From assembly GCA_003535335.1 (NCBI GenBank), contig DOHJ01000138.1:1182-10614 (forward strand): DNA of 9,433 nt, read 5' to 3'. Of this stretch, positions 1 to 7,623 are shown in pieces (within the stretch, counting starts at the first letter, position 1; every line of letters begins with the position of its first letter). Position numbers and translations under genes: made by a program. The DNA is from Paracoccaceae bacterium. Its GTDB lineage: Bacteria > Pseudomonadota > Alphaproteobacteria > Rhodobacterales > Rhodobacteraceae. The notes under the pieces are model-generated. The model made no database searches. It saw nothing but the letters and a program-made list of their open reading frames with translations, and was not told where the DNA came from.

Positions 1-74
1 AGTCCGGGACTAAACAACTATTTCCTGCTTTTGTTTCCAACAGCAGATCAGCAAAACCAAAATGCATCAAGCCC

Positions 75-854
75 CTAAACCGAACGCTCCACCATCTTCT
101 TTTTAATCTGCGCAATTGCTTTTGCCGGATTCAGACCCTTGGGGCAGGTGTTGGTACAGTTCATAATCGTGTGGCAGCGGTACAGTTTGAACGGGTCATT
201 CAATTCATCCAGCCGTTGTCCCTCGGCCTGATCACGGCTGTCGATAATCCAGCGATAAGCATGCAACAAAGCAGCAGGGCCAAGATAGCGATCCGAATTC
301 CACCAATAGCTGGGGCAAGACGTGGAGCAACTGGCACACATCACACATTCGTACAAACCATCCAGCAGCTTGCGATCCTCGATCGACTGTTTCCATTCTT
401 TTTCGGGCCGCTTGGTTGATGTTTCCAGCCACGGCATGATGCTGGCATGTTGGGCGTAAAAATTTGTCAGATCAGGGATCAAATCCTTGACCACAGGCAT
501 GTGCGGTAACGGGTAGATTTTGACATCGCCCTTAACCTCGTCAATGCCGTAAATACAGGCCAGCGTATTGATGCCGCCGATGTTCATTGCACAAGATCCA
601 CAAATGCCTTCGCGGCAAGAGCGTCTGAATGTCAGGGTCGGGTCAATTTCATTTTTGATCTTGATCAGCGCATCCAGCATCATCGGCCCGCAATCGTCCA
701 GATCAATGAAATAGGTATCCACCTGCGGGTTTTTACCATCGTCCGGATTCCAGCGGTAAATCTTGAATTTACGGATGTTTTTCGCGCCCTTGGGTTTGGG
801 CCATGTTTTACCCACAACCATGCGCGAATTTTTCGGGAGCGTCAGTTCAACCAT
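75..854 (-). CDS. sdhB: Succinate dehydrogenase iron-sulfur subunit SdhB
   Basis: Iron-sulfur subunit of respiratory complex II. It carries electrons from the FAD of SdhA to the quinone site in the SdhCD membrane anchor, on the cytoplasmic face of the inner membrane. The 259-residue length suits alphaproteobacterial SdhB. The N-terminal ferredoxin-like domain has [2Fe-2S] cysteines C80, C85, C88 and C100 ([11 protein letters not shown] motif). The C-terminal domain has C170, C173, C176 and C180 ([11 protein letters not shown]) plus C227, C233 and C237. By comparison with E. coli, C170/173/176/237 hold [4Fe-4S] and C180/227/233 hold [3Fe-4S]. The ATG lies 9 bases after the stop of the upstream lipoprotein gene. 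Only a weak AGG precedes it, so translation may depend on coupling. It is the last visible gene of the operon; bases 1-74 show no gene and no convincing terminator. Confidence 0.98.
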   Translation of the reverse strand: MVELTLPKNSRMVVGKTWPKPKGAKNIRKFKIYRWNPDDGKNPQVDTYFIDLDDCGPMMLDALIKIKNEIDPTLTFRRSCREGICGSCAMNIGGINTLACIYGIDEVKGDVKIYPLPHMPVVKDLIPDLTNFYAQHASIMPWLETSTKRPEKEWKQSIEDRKLLDGLYECVMCASCSTSCPSYWWNSDRYLGPAALLHAYRWIIDSRDQAEGQRLDELNDPFKLYRCHTIMNCTNTCPKGLNPAKAIAQIKKKMVERSV

Positions 855-863
855 ATGGCGTGC

Positions 864-1187
864 CTATCTCAATCCTGTGGCCAGTTCGGCCTTTAATATA
901 CATTCAATCGTGCCACGCCGCGCCACGATACCAACAACCGTCGTAACCGCATCTGCATCCGGTCCTGTCACCGCCGCCTTGGCCAAGCTGAAAATTTCAT
1001 TCGTGGTGGCGTTGTCGATCACACATTCGCTATAAACAGCGGCATTTCGGCCCGGGAATTTTTCTTCAATAATCGGTGTGATCACGCTTTTGGCGGCTTT
1101 GCGTGATGTGTCCTGCACGATGTTGTCGGTAACACAAGCCGACAGGCCAAAAACCGATATTACTGCAATTAAAATTAAACGAACCAT
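864..1187 (-). CDS. Small predicted lipoprotein within the sdh operon (second)
   Basis: A 107-residue protein of unknown function. Residues 1-17 form a short hydrophobic lipoprotein signal ending in the lipobox LSAC, so C18 is the likely lipidated residue after signal peptidase II cleavage. The mature part is about 90 residues, with cysteines at C55 and C96 that could form a periplasmic disulfide, and no transmembrane segment. The ATG follows a strong GGGGGA Shine-Dalgarno sequence and begins only 3 bases after the stop of the preceding lipoprotein gene; sdhB begins 9 bases after its own stop. This places it firmly in the sdhCDA-x-y-sdhB transcript. I cannot assign a function. Position alone suggests it is co-expressed with complex II, and a direct role in the complex is speculation. 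Confidence 0.85.
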   Translation of the reverse strand: MVRLILIAVISVFGLSACVTDNIVQDTSRKAAKSVITPIIEEKFPGRNAAVYSECVIDNATTNEIFSLAKAAVTGPDADAVTTVVGIVARRGTIECILKAELATGLR

Positions 1188-1190
1188 ATC

Positions 1191-1613
1191 TTAATCCCCC
1201 TGTAACGATGAACGGATGGTGCTGCCCGATTGCAGAAATAAAATCGCCCGACGCTGTTGGGCATCCGTCAAGCTTGACCAGAGCGCAAGATCACCGCTCA
1301 TCACCGGGTATCCAGTCGGAAATGGCAAGGTGCCCGGCACTGTTTTTACAGTTTGCAACTGTGGCTCAACCCACGGCTCATCCGGTCCGCCGGCATCCGA
1401 CACACAACGGTTGATATAAGCAAGCTCCTGATCCGTGGCATAGATTTTCCGGGTTTTATAGGCCGGATCGGCCATTGCGCGTTTGGTAAATCCGGACGCA
1501 TCTGCGCAACTTTGTGCAATCTCATATTGCGCAATATTTCCGCTGCCTGCCGGTACACAACCCGCAAGGAGCGCCCCGATTACCAACAATTGAATACTTT
1601 TAAAAACCCGCAT
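1191..1613 (-). CDS. Small predicted lipoprotein within the sdh operon (first)
   Basis: A 140-residue protein of unknown function. Residues 1-18 look like a type II signal peptide (K5, then a hydrophobic run LLVIGALLAG) with lipobox LAGC and C19 as the predicted lipidation site. Two further cysteines, C36 and C70, lie in the mature part and could pair in the periplasm. Residues 80-105 are proline-rich and probably extended, and the C-terminus is a short polar helix-like stretch. The ATG overlaps the sdhA stop by one base (TGATG), a classic coupling arrangement. The stop is 3 bases before the next lipoprotein start. The family is not one I can name. It does not resemble SdhE/SdhAF2-type assembly factors, which are cytoplasmic and lack a signal peptide. 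Confidence 0.85.
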   Translation of the reverse strand: MRVFKSIQLLVIGALLAGCVPAGSGNIAQYEIAQSCADASGFTKRAMADPAYKTRKIYATDQELAYINRCVSDAGGPDEPWVEPQLQTVKTVPGTLPFPTGYPVMSGDLALWSSLTDAQQRRAILFLQSGSTIRSSLQGD

Positions 1614-3418
1614 CAGTACACCCGTTTCTTTGGCACAATTTTCTTCAGATCAATCCCGCCGTCTTCTTCTTTGGTCAACGGCTCGGTGTGTACGGGCCGA
1701 TAGCTTAGCTTAACATCAGCACCATTCACATGCGCCAATGTATGCACACGCCAGTTTTTGTCATCACGATCCGGATAATCTTCGTGCGCATGGGCCCCGC
1801 GGCTTTCTTTGCGCGCTTCGGCACCGACAATCGTGGCCATGGCGTTTGGCATCAGGTTGTCCAGTTCCAGGGTTTCCATCAGGTCACTGTTCCAGACCAA
1901 AGACCGGTCGCTGACTTTTATATCCGTCATTTTGGACGCGACGATTTTCATTTTTTCAACACCTTCGGCCAAGGTTTTGTCAGTGCGAAAAACCGCTGCG
2001 TCATCTTGCATGGTTTTTTGCATTTCCAAACGAAGCTCGGCCGTGGAAATCGCGCCATCGGCATAACGGAACCGGTCAAAACGATCAAATGACGCATCAA
2101 TCGAGGCCTGATTAAGTGTCGGGTTGGCCGCTTTCGGATCAATAACTTCTGCGGCTTTAATCGCGGCAGCACGGCCAAAAACAACAAGGTCGATCAATGA
2201 ATTCGAGCCAAGCCGGTTGCCCCCGTGCACCGAGGCACAGCCTGCTTCACCCACCGCCATTAACCCGGGTGAAATTGCATCGGGGTTGTCTTTGGTCGGG
2301 TTCAAAACCTCGCCCCAGTAATTGGTCGGGATGCCGCCCATATTGTAATGCACGGTGGGCAAAACCGGAATGGGTTCTTTGGTCAGATCAACACCGGCAA
2401 AAATGCGCGCGCTTTCGGAAATACCCGGTAGACGTTCGGCCAGGGCTTCGGCGGGCAGGTGGTTCAGGTGCAAATAAATATGGTCTTTGTTGGGGCCAAC
2501 ACCGCGACCGCCCCGAATTTCCATTGTCATGCAACGGCTAACCACATCGCGGCTGGCAAGGTCTTTGTAGGTCGGCGCGTAACGCTCCATAAACCGTTCG
2601 CCCTCGGAGTTGGTCAGATAGCCACCTTCGCCGCGCGCACCTTCGGTGATCAGACAGCCTGATCCGTAAATTCCGGTCGGGTGAAACTGCACAAATTCCA
2701 TGTCCTGCAACGGCAGGCCCGCGCGGACAACCATGCCGTTGCCATCGCCGGTACAGGTGTGGGCCGACGTGGCGCTAAAAAATGCGCGCCCGTAACCGCC
2801 TGTGGCCAGCACCACCATTTTGGCATTGAAAACGTGCATGGTGCCGTCATCCAGCTTCCATGCGATCACGCCCTGACAGATACCGTCCTCGGACATGATC
2901 AAATCGGTGGCGAAATATTCGATGTAGAATTCTGCGTTGTGCTTTAACGACTGGCCGTACAGCGTGTGCAAAATCGCGTGCCCTGTCCGGTCGGCGGCTG
3001 CACAAGTGCGCTGAACCGGCGGGCCTTCGCCAAATTCGGTGGTGTGGCCACCAAACGGGCGCTGGTAAATTGTGCCATCTTCGGTGCGCGAAAACGGCAC
3101 GCCGTAATGTTCCAGCTCGTAAACGGCTTTGGGGGCTTCGCGGACCAGATATTCCTGCGCATCGGTGTCGCCCAGCCAATCCGAGCCCTTAATCGTATCG
3201 TATAAATGCCACTGCCAATTGTCCGGCCCCATATTGGAAAGCGAGGCCGCAATTCCGCCCTGCGCTGCAACCGTGTGGGAACGGGTTGGAAAAACCTTGG
3301 TGATACAGGCGGTTTTTAAGCCCTGTTCCGCCATGCCCAAAGTTGCACGCAATCCGGCACCACCGGCACCGACAATGATAACGTCATATTCGTGTGTCTC
3401 ATATTCATATGCGGCCAT
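1613..3418 (-). CDS. sdhA: Succinate dehydrogenase flavoprotein subunit SdhA
   Basis: Catalytic subunit of complex II; oxidises succinate to fumarate with covalently bound FAD at the cytoplasmic face of the membrane. The protein is 601 residues from the chosen start. The Rossmann motif GAGGAG spans residues 17-22. H48 in SHTVAAQGG is the histidine that would carry the 8-alpha-linked FAD. Active-site residues match E. coli SdhA: H246 (FHPTG), T258, R290 (LASRD), H357 (VHYNMGG) and R402 (GNRLGSNSL). I chose the ATG at 3418 because the protein then begins [12 protein letters not shown], usual for Rhodobacterales, and a GAAGGA Shine-Dalgarno sequence lies 10 bases upstream. A GTG at 3436 in the same frame overlaps the sdhD stop as GTGA and would add six residues (MKDQII). 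It is less likely because it would put the ribosome-binding site inside the gene. The stop overlaps the next gene by one base. Confidence 0.98.
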   Translation of the reverse strand: MAAYEYETHEYDVIIVGAGGAGLRATLGMAEQGLKTACITKVFPTRSHTVAAQGGIAASLSNMGPDNWQWHLYDTIKGSDWLGDTDAQEYLVREAPKAVYELEHYGVPFSRTEDGTIYQRPFGGHTTEFGEGPPVQRTCAAADRTGHAILHTLYGQSLKHNAEFYIEYFATDLIMSEDGICQGVIAWKLDDGTMHVFNAKMVVLATGGYGRAFFSATSAHTCTGDGNGMVVRAGLPLQDMEFVQFHPTGIYGSGCLITEGARGEGGYLTNSEGERFMERYAPTYKDLASRDVVSRCMTMEIRGGRGVGPNKDHIYLHLNHLPAEALAERLPGISESARIFAGVDLTKEPIPVLPTVHYNMGGIPTNYWGEVLNPTKDNPDAISPGLMAVGEAGCASVHGGNRLGSNSLIDLVVFGRAAAIKAAEVIDPKAANPTLNQASIDASFDRFDRFRYADGAISTAELRLEMQKTMQDDAAVFRTDKTLAEGVEKMKIVASKMTDIKVSDRSLVWNSDLMETLELDNLMPNAMATIVGAEARKESRGAHAHEDYPDRDDKNWRVHTLAHVNGADVKLSYRPVHTEPLTKEEDGGIDLKKIVPKKRVY

Positions 3419-3432
3419 AATTATCTGATCCT

Positions 3433-3813
3433 TCACGTACTAAACAGAATTTTCAAAACGGATAAAACCGCAATCACTGACATGGCCCGGCAAAACATAT
3501 TGCTGAGCCTTAAAATAAGTTTGTGCTGATGAGGGTCGGGGATGTAATCATCAATCACGGCCTCAAGCCCGATCGCCAAATGGTAAAATACGATCGCAAA
3601 AAACAAAATTGCAACAATCGCATTCCAAGGCTGGCTATAGCTCTGCAACATTGCCGCATGGCCGTTGCCGAAATTGGCAATAAAGGTAAACAGAAATAGC
3701 AATGACAACGGAATCAGCAAAATCGCGGTGATCCGCTGTAAGGTCCAGTGACCTAAACCGCCTTTGTGATCACCAATGCCCAGATAGGCCTTTTTGTTTG
3801 ATGATGTTGTCAT
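3433..3813 (-). CDS. sdhD: Succinate dehydrogenase hydrophobic membrane anchor SdhD
   Basis: Membrane anchor subunit of complex II, 126 residues with three hydrophobic segments at about 28-48, 63-86 and 106-124. With SdhC it binds heme b and forms the ubiquinone site. H78 in [15 protein letters not shown] is the predicted axial heme ligand. D89 and Y90, twelve residues after H78 as in E. coli (H71, Y83), match the quinone-site pair. The early WTLQRITA motif is typical of the family. The ATG directly abuts the sdhC stop (TAAATG), with a GGGCGGG purine-rich stretch upstream inside sdhC. The end overlaps a possible GTG of sdhA by four bases, though I place the sdhA start further in. Confidence 0.96.
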   Translation of the reverse strand: MTTSSNKKAYLGIGDHKGGLGHWTLQRITAILLIPLSLLFLFTFIANFGNGHAAMLQSYSQPWNAIVAILFFAIVFYHLAIGLEAVIDDYIPDPHQHKLILRLSNMFCRAMSVIAVLSVLKILFST

Positions 3814-4212
3814 TTACGAACCCGCCCAAGCAGCAAAAGCAACGCATAAAACCGTTGCAATAATTGAAAGGTAAAACACCAGCCAGCCGGTTTTATTCAC
3901 ATCGGACATATCCAGTCCCCAGATCATATCCCAAGCCAAATGTCGCAAGCCGTTCAGAAAATGAAACCAGAAGGCCCAAAGCGAAGCCACCAGAATCAAC
4001 AAACCGAACCAAGAGGTTATAAACCAGTCGACAGAGCCAAAAAATGATGGGCCAATTGCGGCTGACAGAAACCAAATCACAATCAATATGACCGGAAACG
4101 CCATCGCAATGCCTGTAATCCGGTTCAGGATCGACAAAATTGATGTGATCTGCGGTTTGTAAATCGTTAAATGGGGCGAAAGTGGTCGGTTGCCCCGATT
4201 TGTGTCTGCCAT
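3814..4212 (-). CDS. sdhC: Succinate dehydrogenase cytochrome b556 subunit SdhC
   Basis: First gene of the sdh operon; membrane anchor carrying half of the heme b and quinone sites. It has 132 residues from the chosen start and three membrane helices at about 33-52, 63-88 and 108-128. Residues line up with E. coli SdhC without offset: S27 and R31 in the SILNRITG motif (quinone site) and H84 (axial heme ligand) in HFLNGLRHLAWD. The frame is open upstream to an ATG at 4275, which would add 21 residues. I prefer the ATG at 4212 because the protein then begins MADTNRGNRPLSPHL, as usual in this lineage, and an AAAGGG Shine-Dalgarno sequence (4221-4226) lies 8 bases upstream. The region upstream carries candidate operators. 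Confidence 0.96.
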   Translation of the reverse strand: MADTNRGNRPLSPHLTIYKPQITSILSILNRITGIAMAFPVILIVIWFLSAAIGPSFFGSVDWFITSWFGLLILVASLWAFWFHFLNGLRHLAWDMIWGLDMSDVNKTGWLVFYLSIIATVLCVAFAAWAGS

Positions 4213-4250
4213 TGGATACACCCTTTCAGGTTTACTGTCTGTGGCCAGTG

Positions 4251-4276
4251 TATGTTTATTATATTTCCCAAACATA
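4251..4276. repeat. Inverted repeat in the sdhC leader
   Basis: TATGTTT (4251-4257) and AAACATA (4270-4276) are perfect 7-bp arms separated by 12 bases, in the region between the putative sdh promoter and the sdhC start. It could be a protein-binding dyad or a weak AU-rich hairpin in the sdh leader RNA. AT-rich arms of this length can arise by chance. Confidence 0.3.
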
Positions 4277-4359
4277 AATACCGATTTTTAACGCGGTGTC
4301 ACGTGCTCTTGCCACATGTTAGCGCAATAATTCAGCTGATATTGCTTATTATTTAGCTT

Positions 4360-4390
4360 TGTGATCACAGTTATACCCTGTGTGATCACA
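4360..4390. promoter_or_regulatory. Tandem TGTGATCACA palindromes, candidate sdh operator
   Basis: Two identical perfect palindromes, TGTGATCACA, at 4360-4369 and 4381-4390. Their centres are exactly 21 bp apart, two helical turns, so bound dimers would sit on the same face of the DNA. Between them, on the minus strand, is a TATAAC hexamer (4375-4370) that could be a -10 element for the sdhCDAB operon; I did not find a good -35 for it. The pair lies between the sdhC start and the end of the small ORF upstream. The half-site resembles the CRP half-site TGTGA, but the 6-bp CRP spacer is missing, so a different regulator is more likely. Overlap with the putative promoter suggests repression. The regulator is unknown. 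Confidence 0.6.
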
Positions 4391-4395
4391 ATTAT

Positions 4396-4662
4396 TTACT
4401 TTGGCGCATCACGGTACAGCTCATCACTGTAATTTGTCCAAATCGTAATTTTTTTCCGCTGTGTGGAATGAAAAGCGTAAAAATCGTTATTTTCATCGTA
4501 CGGTTTTCGCCTGACCCGCTGCCTCTCGGCTAAATTATAAAGACGTCTGCATAAATTGGCAGCATTTTCTTTCGAACCGAAAACCGGCAGCTCCAATATA
4601 TCTATCAGCGCGTGGGCAAGATTGTTAATGGTGTGGGTTGTTCCAAATGCAAATGCGACCAT
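4396..4662 (-). CDS. Small ORF resembling a degenerate DUF4344-type metallopeptidase fragment
   Basis: An 88-codon open frame with no clear Shine-Dalgarno sequence before its ATG and an in-frame TGA five codons upstream. Residues 15-38 (NLAHALIDILELPVFGSKENAAN) recall the zinc-site region of DUF4344 putative metallopeptidases, which from memory reads approximately HELGHALIDLLDLPVLGREEDAAD. If so, the HExxH motif is reduced to NNLAH and the following acidic pair is changed to asparagines, so catalysis would be lost. The family is normally several times longer, and the basic tail from residue 40 onward does not match it. A +1 frame after NAAN reads YADVFII, which hints at a frameshift. It may be a remnant, not an expressed gene. 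Function unknown. Confidence 0.4.
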   Translation of the reverse strand: MVAFAFGTTHTINNLAHALIDILELPVFGSKENAANLCRRLYNLAERQRVRRKPYDENNDFYAFHSTQRKKITIWTNYSDELYRDAPK

Positions 4663-4755
4663 AAAAGGTAACGGTCAGATGTTTCGATTGGAGAAGTATA
4701 TCCCAAATTAGAAATTTAGATTCTGCGTAATAGATACGGGATATGTGCTAAATCA

Positions 4756-4784
4756 CGACTGGTTGTGCAAAAAAACAGCAGTCG
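4756..4784 (-). terminator. Weak hairpin after the 259-residue gene
   Basis: CGACTG and CAGTCG (4756-4761 and 4779-4784) form 6-bp arms around a 17-base loop just beyond the stop of the minus-strand gene at 4788. On the transcript the U-rich run lies inside the loop, not after the stem, so it is a poor match to an intrinsic terminator. It is listed only because nothing better is visible in this 125-bp gap. Confidence 0.15.
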
Positions 4785-4787
4785 AAT

Positions 4788-5567
4788 TCAATTAGGAAGT
4801 CGCAAAAAATAATATTCTGCATGGGGCACTTGATCTTCCAAATCAAGCGCTGCCCATTCCTTATAATAACGTTTGGTCAGATCACCTGTTTTGGAAAGTA
4901 ACGGCAATGTGTCAAACCGTACGCCCGCAAGAAGGGGAGAGTTCAAAGTTTTTGGATCGTGGGGGGCAAGAAACTTTTTTGCAAATTTACGTTTGCTTTT
5001 AGCCTCATCCTTGTAATCATCGTTAATCCTGGAATTACGGTCAGTGCCTTGAAGGTTCCAGACTTGGCAAATGTGCAAGTAGGCGCAAATAGCTGCAAGT
5101 GGATAACATTCCGGCTGGAGAGCGTAAACATTTGCGAGGCGCTCAATGGATTCGTCTGCAATATCAGGCATTCCGTTAACACCCGGGCCTACCGCCAGCG
5201 CATCGGCAACGGCAAAGAGAGCATGACGGGCAAGACGCGTTTCATCATTTGCGGCAGCCCGGCTTTGATCCCAGTCCTTAATTAAATCGGAAAGTGCAAT
5301 CCATTCGTTGCTTTCAACAAGGTCAAACATCTTTGTGCGAACCGAGTTTAACTGTTGCAATGCAGATGTTGCTGTAGACTTACGACATTCTGATGGCTTC
5401 TCTGCTTTCGCGCAAATTTGCTCTTTGGCATAATCAGATTCTGAGGGATGGCGGGCCAGAAAAGAAGAAACCGCGCCGAATGGTTTAACAGCAAGATTGA
5501 TTACTTGCATTGCTACGGTTCCAAGCTTGTGGCTGTTATGCTGTTTTGTTGCGCACATATTGTTCAT
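4788..5567 (-). CDS. Hypothetical protein, probably a shortened Rhodobacterales helical-repeat-like protein
   Basis: A 259-residue protein with no confident family assignment. The ATG at 5567 is supported by an AGAGGG Shine-Dalgarno sequence seven bases upstream. Residues 70-200 are rich in predicted helices (for example 80-126 and 139-170), giving a soluble, TPR-like impression. The N-terminal 65 residues are basic and cysteine-containing and look less ordered. Residues 200-245 (APHDPKTLNSPLLAG, then KEWAALDLED) recall a Rhodobacterales hypothetical family in which an aspartate-proline/NSP segment is followed by a DWxDLDP-like motif and then HLLPRWFG. Here the protein stops soon after the second motif, so the usual C-terminal part seems missing. 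The resemblance is from memory and needs a search. No signal peptide or membrane segment is evident. It reads in the same direction as mdh and sdh. Confidence 0.7.
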   Translation of the reverse strand: MNNMCATKQHNSHKLGTVAMQVINLAVKPFGAVSSFLARHPSESDYAKEQICAKAEKPSECRKSTATSALQQLNSVRTKMFDLVESNEWIALSDLIKDWDQSRAAANDETRLARHALFAVADALAVGPGVNGMPDIADESIERLANVYALQPECYPLAAICAYLHICQVWNLQGTDRNSRINDDYKDEAKSKRKFAKKFLAPHDPKTLNSPLLAGVRFDTLPLLSKTGDLTKRYYKEWAALDLEDQVPHAEYYFLRLPN

Positions 5568-5568
5568 C

Positions 5569-5596
5569 GTATTTCCCTCTTTTCAAAAGGAAATAC
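5569..5596. repeat. Perfect 8-bp inverted repeat over the ribosome-binding site of the 259-residue gene
   Basis: GTATTTCC (5569-5576) and GGAAATAC (5589-5596) are perfect arms with a 12-base spacer that itself contains most of the palindrome CTTTTcAAAAG. One arm ends one base before the ATG (5567), and the AGAGGG Shine-Dalgarno sequence (5580-5575) lies partly in the stem and partly in the loop. As RNA it could limit ribosome access. As DNA it could be an operator. Confidence 0.5.
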
Positions 5597-5717
5597 CGGG
5601 CTGATTTGGCATCAACCGGGCGTGAATGTGTTAATAGTGTGGTCGTTGCCGATTTTGGATTTTAGCCAAAGATAGCGTTATCTGTTTTAAAAGTTAATCA
5701 AAACACTTGAATAGGGC

Positions 5718-5750
5718 AGGTCAAGCCCGCCGACCGATGCCGACGGACCT
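5718..5750 (-). terminator. Possible terminator hairpin after mdh
   Basis: About 20 bases after the mdh stop. Read on the minus strand, CCGUCGGC (5747-ward) pairs with GUCGGCGG across a four-base AUCG loop, using two G-U pairs. Outer AGGU/ACCU arms extend the stem past a five-base bulge. The stem is GC-rich, but the downstream sequence has no clean U-run, so it may be an RNA 3'-end structure and not a simple intrinsic terminator. Confidence 0.4.
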
Positions 5751-5770
5751 GAAGATATTAGACTAATGCC

Positions 5771-6827
<1,057 letters not shown>

Positions 6828-6961
6828 TTTTGAAAATAAATGTGGGAAAATTTTGCGGATGGGATTTATGGATAAGAAGTGCCTGTAGTGCGCTATTCGC
6901 TGTTCTTCAAAGATGCCCGCAAAAACTTGAAGGCACCTTGTGAAAAGAACCGGACAACACG

Positions 6962-7279
6962 CTACATGTCGCGGGCACTTTGCGTTTCTGGCGCATCGCG
7001 TATTGTTTCAAAAGCCTGACCAGAGGCAACCAGACACGTAATGCCGTTTGCAGTGGTGATTGTTATGGTCCAGCTGCCGGTTTTCTCCGAAGCAAAAACC
7101 TCTAGAACAACATTATTTTGGCTTAAACCTATGCTTTTTCGGGTTTCCCCATAGCTCTGGGCCAAACGGTCAACAACCGTTTGATGGGCTGCGCAATTGC
7201 TGCTTTGGCCAAAAATTTGTTGGGTCGAGAGCAGAATTGCCCCGATTCCAAGCGAAAGTGTGAGTAGTTGTTGTTTCAT
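6962..7279 (-). CDS. Small exported protein, conserved-hypothetical type
   Basis: A 105-residue protein of unknown function. Residues 1-24 look like a Sec signal peptide (KQQ, a hydrophobic core LLTLSLGIGAILL, then a possible cut after G24 before QSS), so the mature protein is about 80 residues and periplasmic or secreted. C29 and C82 are the only cysteines and could form a disulfide. The core has a YGETRKSIGL helix-like segment, then alternating strands with GSWTITITTANGITCLVASG. This overall pattern is familiar from small uncharacterised alphaproteobacterial exported proteins. The ATG follows an AAGGGG Shine-Dalgarno sequence. It lies upstream of mdh in the same direction, but 228 bp and a separate mdh promoter argue against a functional link. 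Confidence 0.8.
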   Translation of the reverse strand: MKQQLLTLSLGIGAILLSTQQIFGQSSNCAAHQTVVDRLAQSYGETRKSIGLSQNNVVLEVFASEKTGSWTITITTANGITCLVASGQAFETIRDAPETQSARDM

Positions 7280-7500
7280 ATTGCACCCCTTTTTATTGCC
7301 CGTTCTTTTAGCTGGCTGTTTTGTTGAAGCTTGAAAAACATAAGAGCAGATTGGGGCATTGGCGGTAACGAATGGTTAATTCGAGGCACGGGTTGGTTAA
7401 CAAGCTATGAATAAGGTCGGGGCAGGTTTTGCGTGTCCGCAGATTATTTTATGGATTGTGCCGTAACGTCACTGCATTTTAGGACAAGAATGTTGAGGAT

Positions 7501-7529
7501 TTGGCCTTGCGTAATATTGCGCATAAAAT
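7501..7529 (+). promoter_or_regulatory. Putative promoter of the DUF1737-mch operon
   Basis: TTGGCC (7501-7506) and TAAAAT (7524-7529) with a 17-base spacer. The -10 matches consensus at five of six positions and the -35 at four. The predicted start near 7536 would give a leader of roughly 88 bases before the ATG at 7624. Confidence 0.4.
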
Positions 7530-7545
7530 ACGTTACGCGCAATAT
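7514..7545. promoter_or_regulatory. Inverted repeat overlapping the DUF1737-mch promoter
   Basis: ATATTGCGC (7514-7522) and GCGCAATAT (7537-7545) are perfect 9-bp arms around a 14-base spacer. Adding GTA on the left and TAC beyond a short mismatch on the right lengthens the dyad. The spacer contains the putative -10 and the predicted start point falls at the right arm, the geometry expected for a repressor operator. A hairpin in the leader RNA is less likely because the left arm would lie upstream of the start. Confidence 0.5.
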
Positions 7546-7582
7546 GATTACACGGATAGTCAGCAGTGCGGCAAAACAGACA

Positions 7583-7590
7583 TTTGCAAA
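7583..7590. promoter_or_regulatory. TTTGCAAA palindrome, possible ScfR/PccR-like regulator site
   Basis: A perfect 8-bp palindrome 33 bases before the DUF1737 start. PccR of Rhodobacter sphaeroides, a short-chain fatty acyl-CoA regulator, is known to bind paired TTTGCAAA motifs at genes of propionyl-CoA metabolism. Only one full copy is seen here. A partial GCAAAA lies at 7571-7576 but not at the published spacing, so the assignment is tentative. A TTTGCAAA also occurs by chance in a coding region near 4977. Confidence 0.3.
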
Positions 7591-7623
7591 ATCTAGAATG
7601 ACAGCAGGCCTGGAGGGCGTGAA

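Larger units (their letters stand above)
7280..7623. other. Divergent intergenic region between the exported protein and DUF1737-mch
   Basis: A 344-bp gene-free region serving the minus-strand exported-protein gene on the left and the plus-strand DUF1737-mch pair on the right. On the right side it holds a candidate promoter, an inverted repeat and a TTTGCAAA palindrome, each listed separately. On the left side TGGTTAA occurs twice as a direct repeat (7373-7379 and 7394-7400), 21 bp apart. Short open frames here lack ribosome-binding sites and recognisable sequence. Confidence 0.6.

Noticed and set aside
25..46. CTGCT/AGCAG arms downstream of sdhB as a terminator.
   Set aside because: Only 5 bp with a 12-base loop and no U-run after it on the transcript; the first 74 bases otherwise show nothing convincing.
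4213..4275. Upstream ATG for sdhC at 4275 adding 21 residues.
   Set aside because: The added residues do not match the family, while the ATG at 4212 has a Shine-Dalgarno sequence and gives residue numbering identical to E. coli SdhC at the key positions.
4977..4984. TTTGCAAA palindrome near 4977.
   Set aside because: It sits inside the coding region of the 259-residue gene and is likely a chance match.
6905..6932. CTTCAA/TTGAAG dyad after the exported-protein gene.
   Set aside because: Short 6-bp arms with a 16-base loop and no U-run; too weak to call a terminator.
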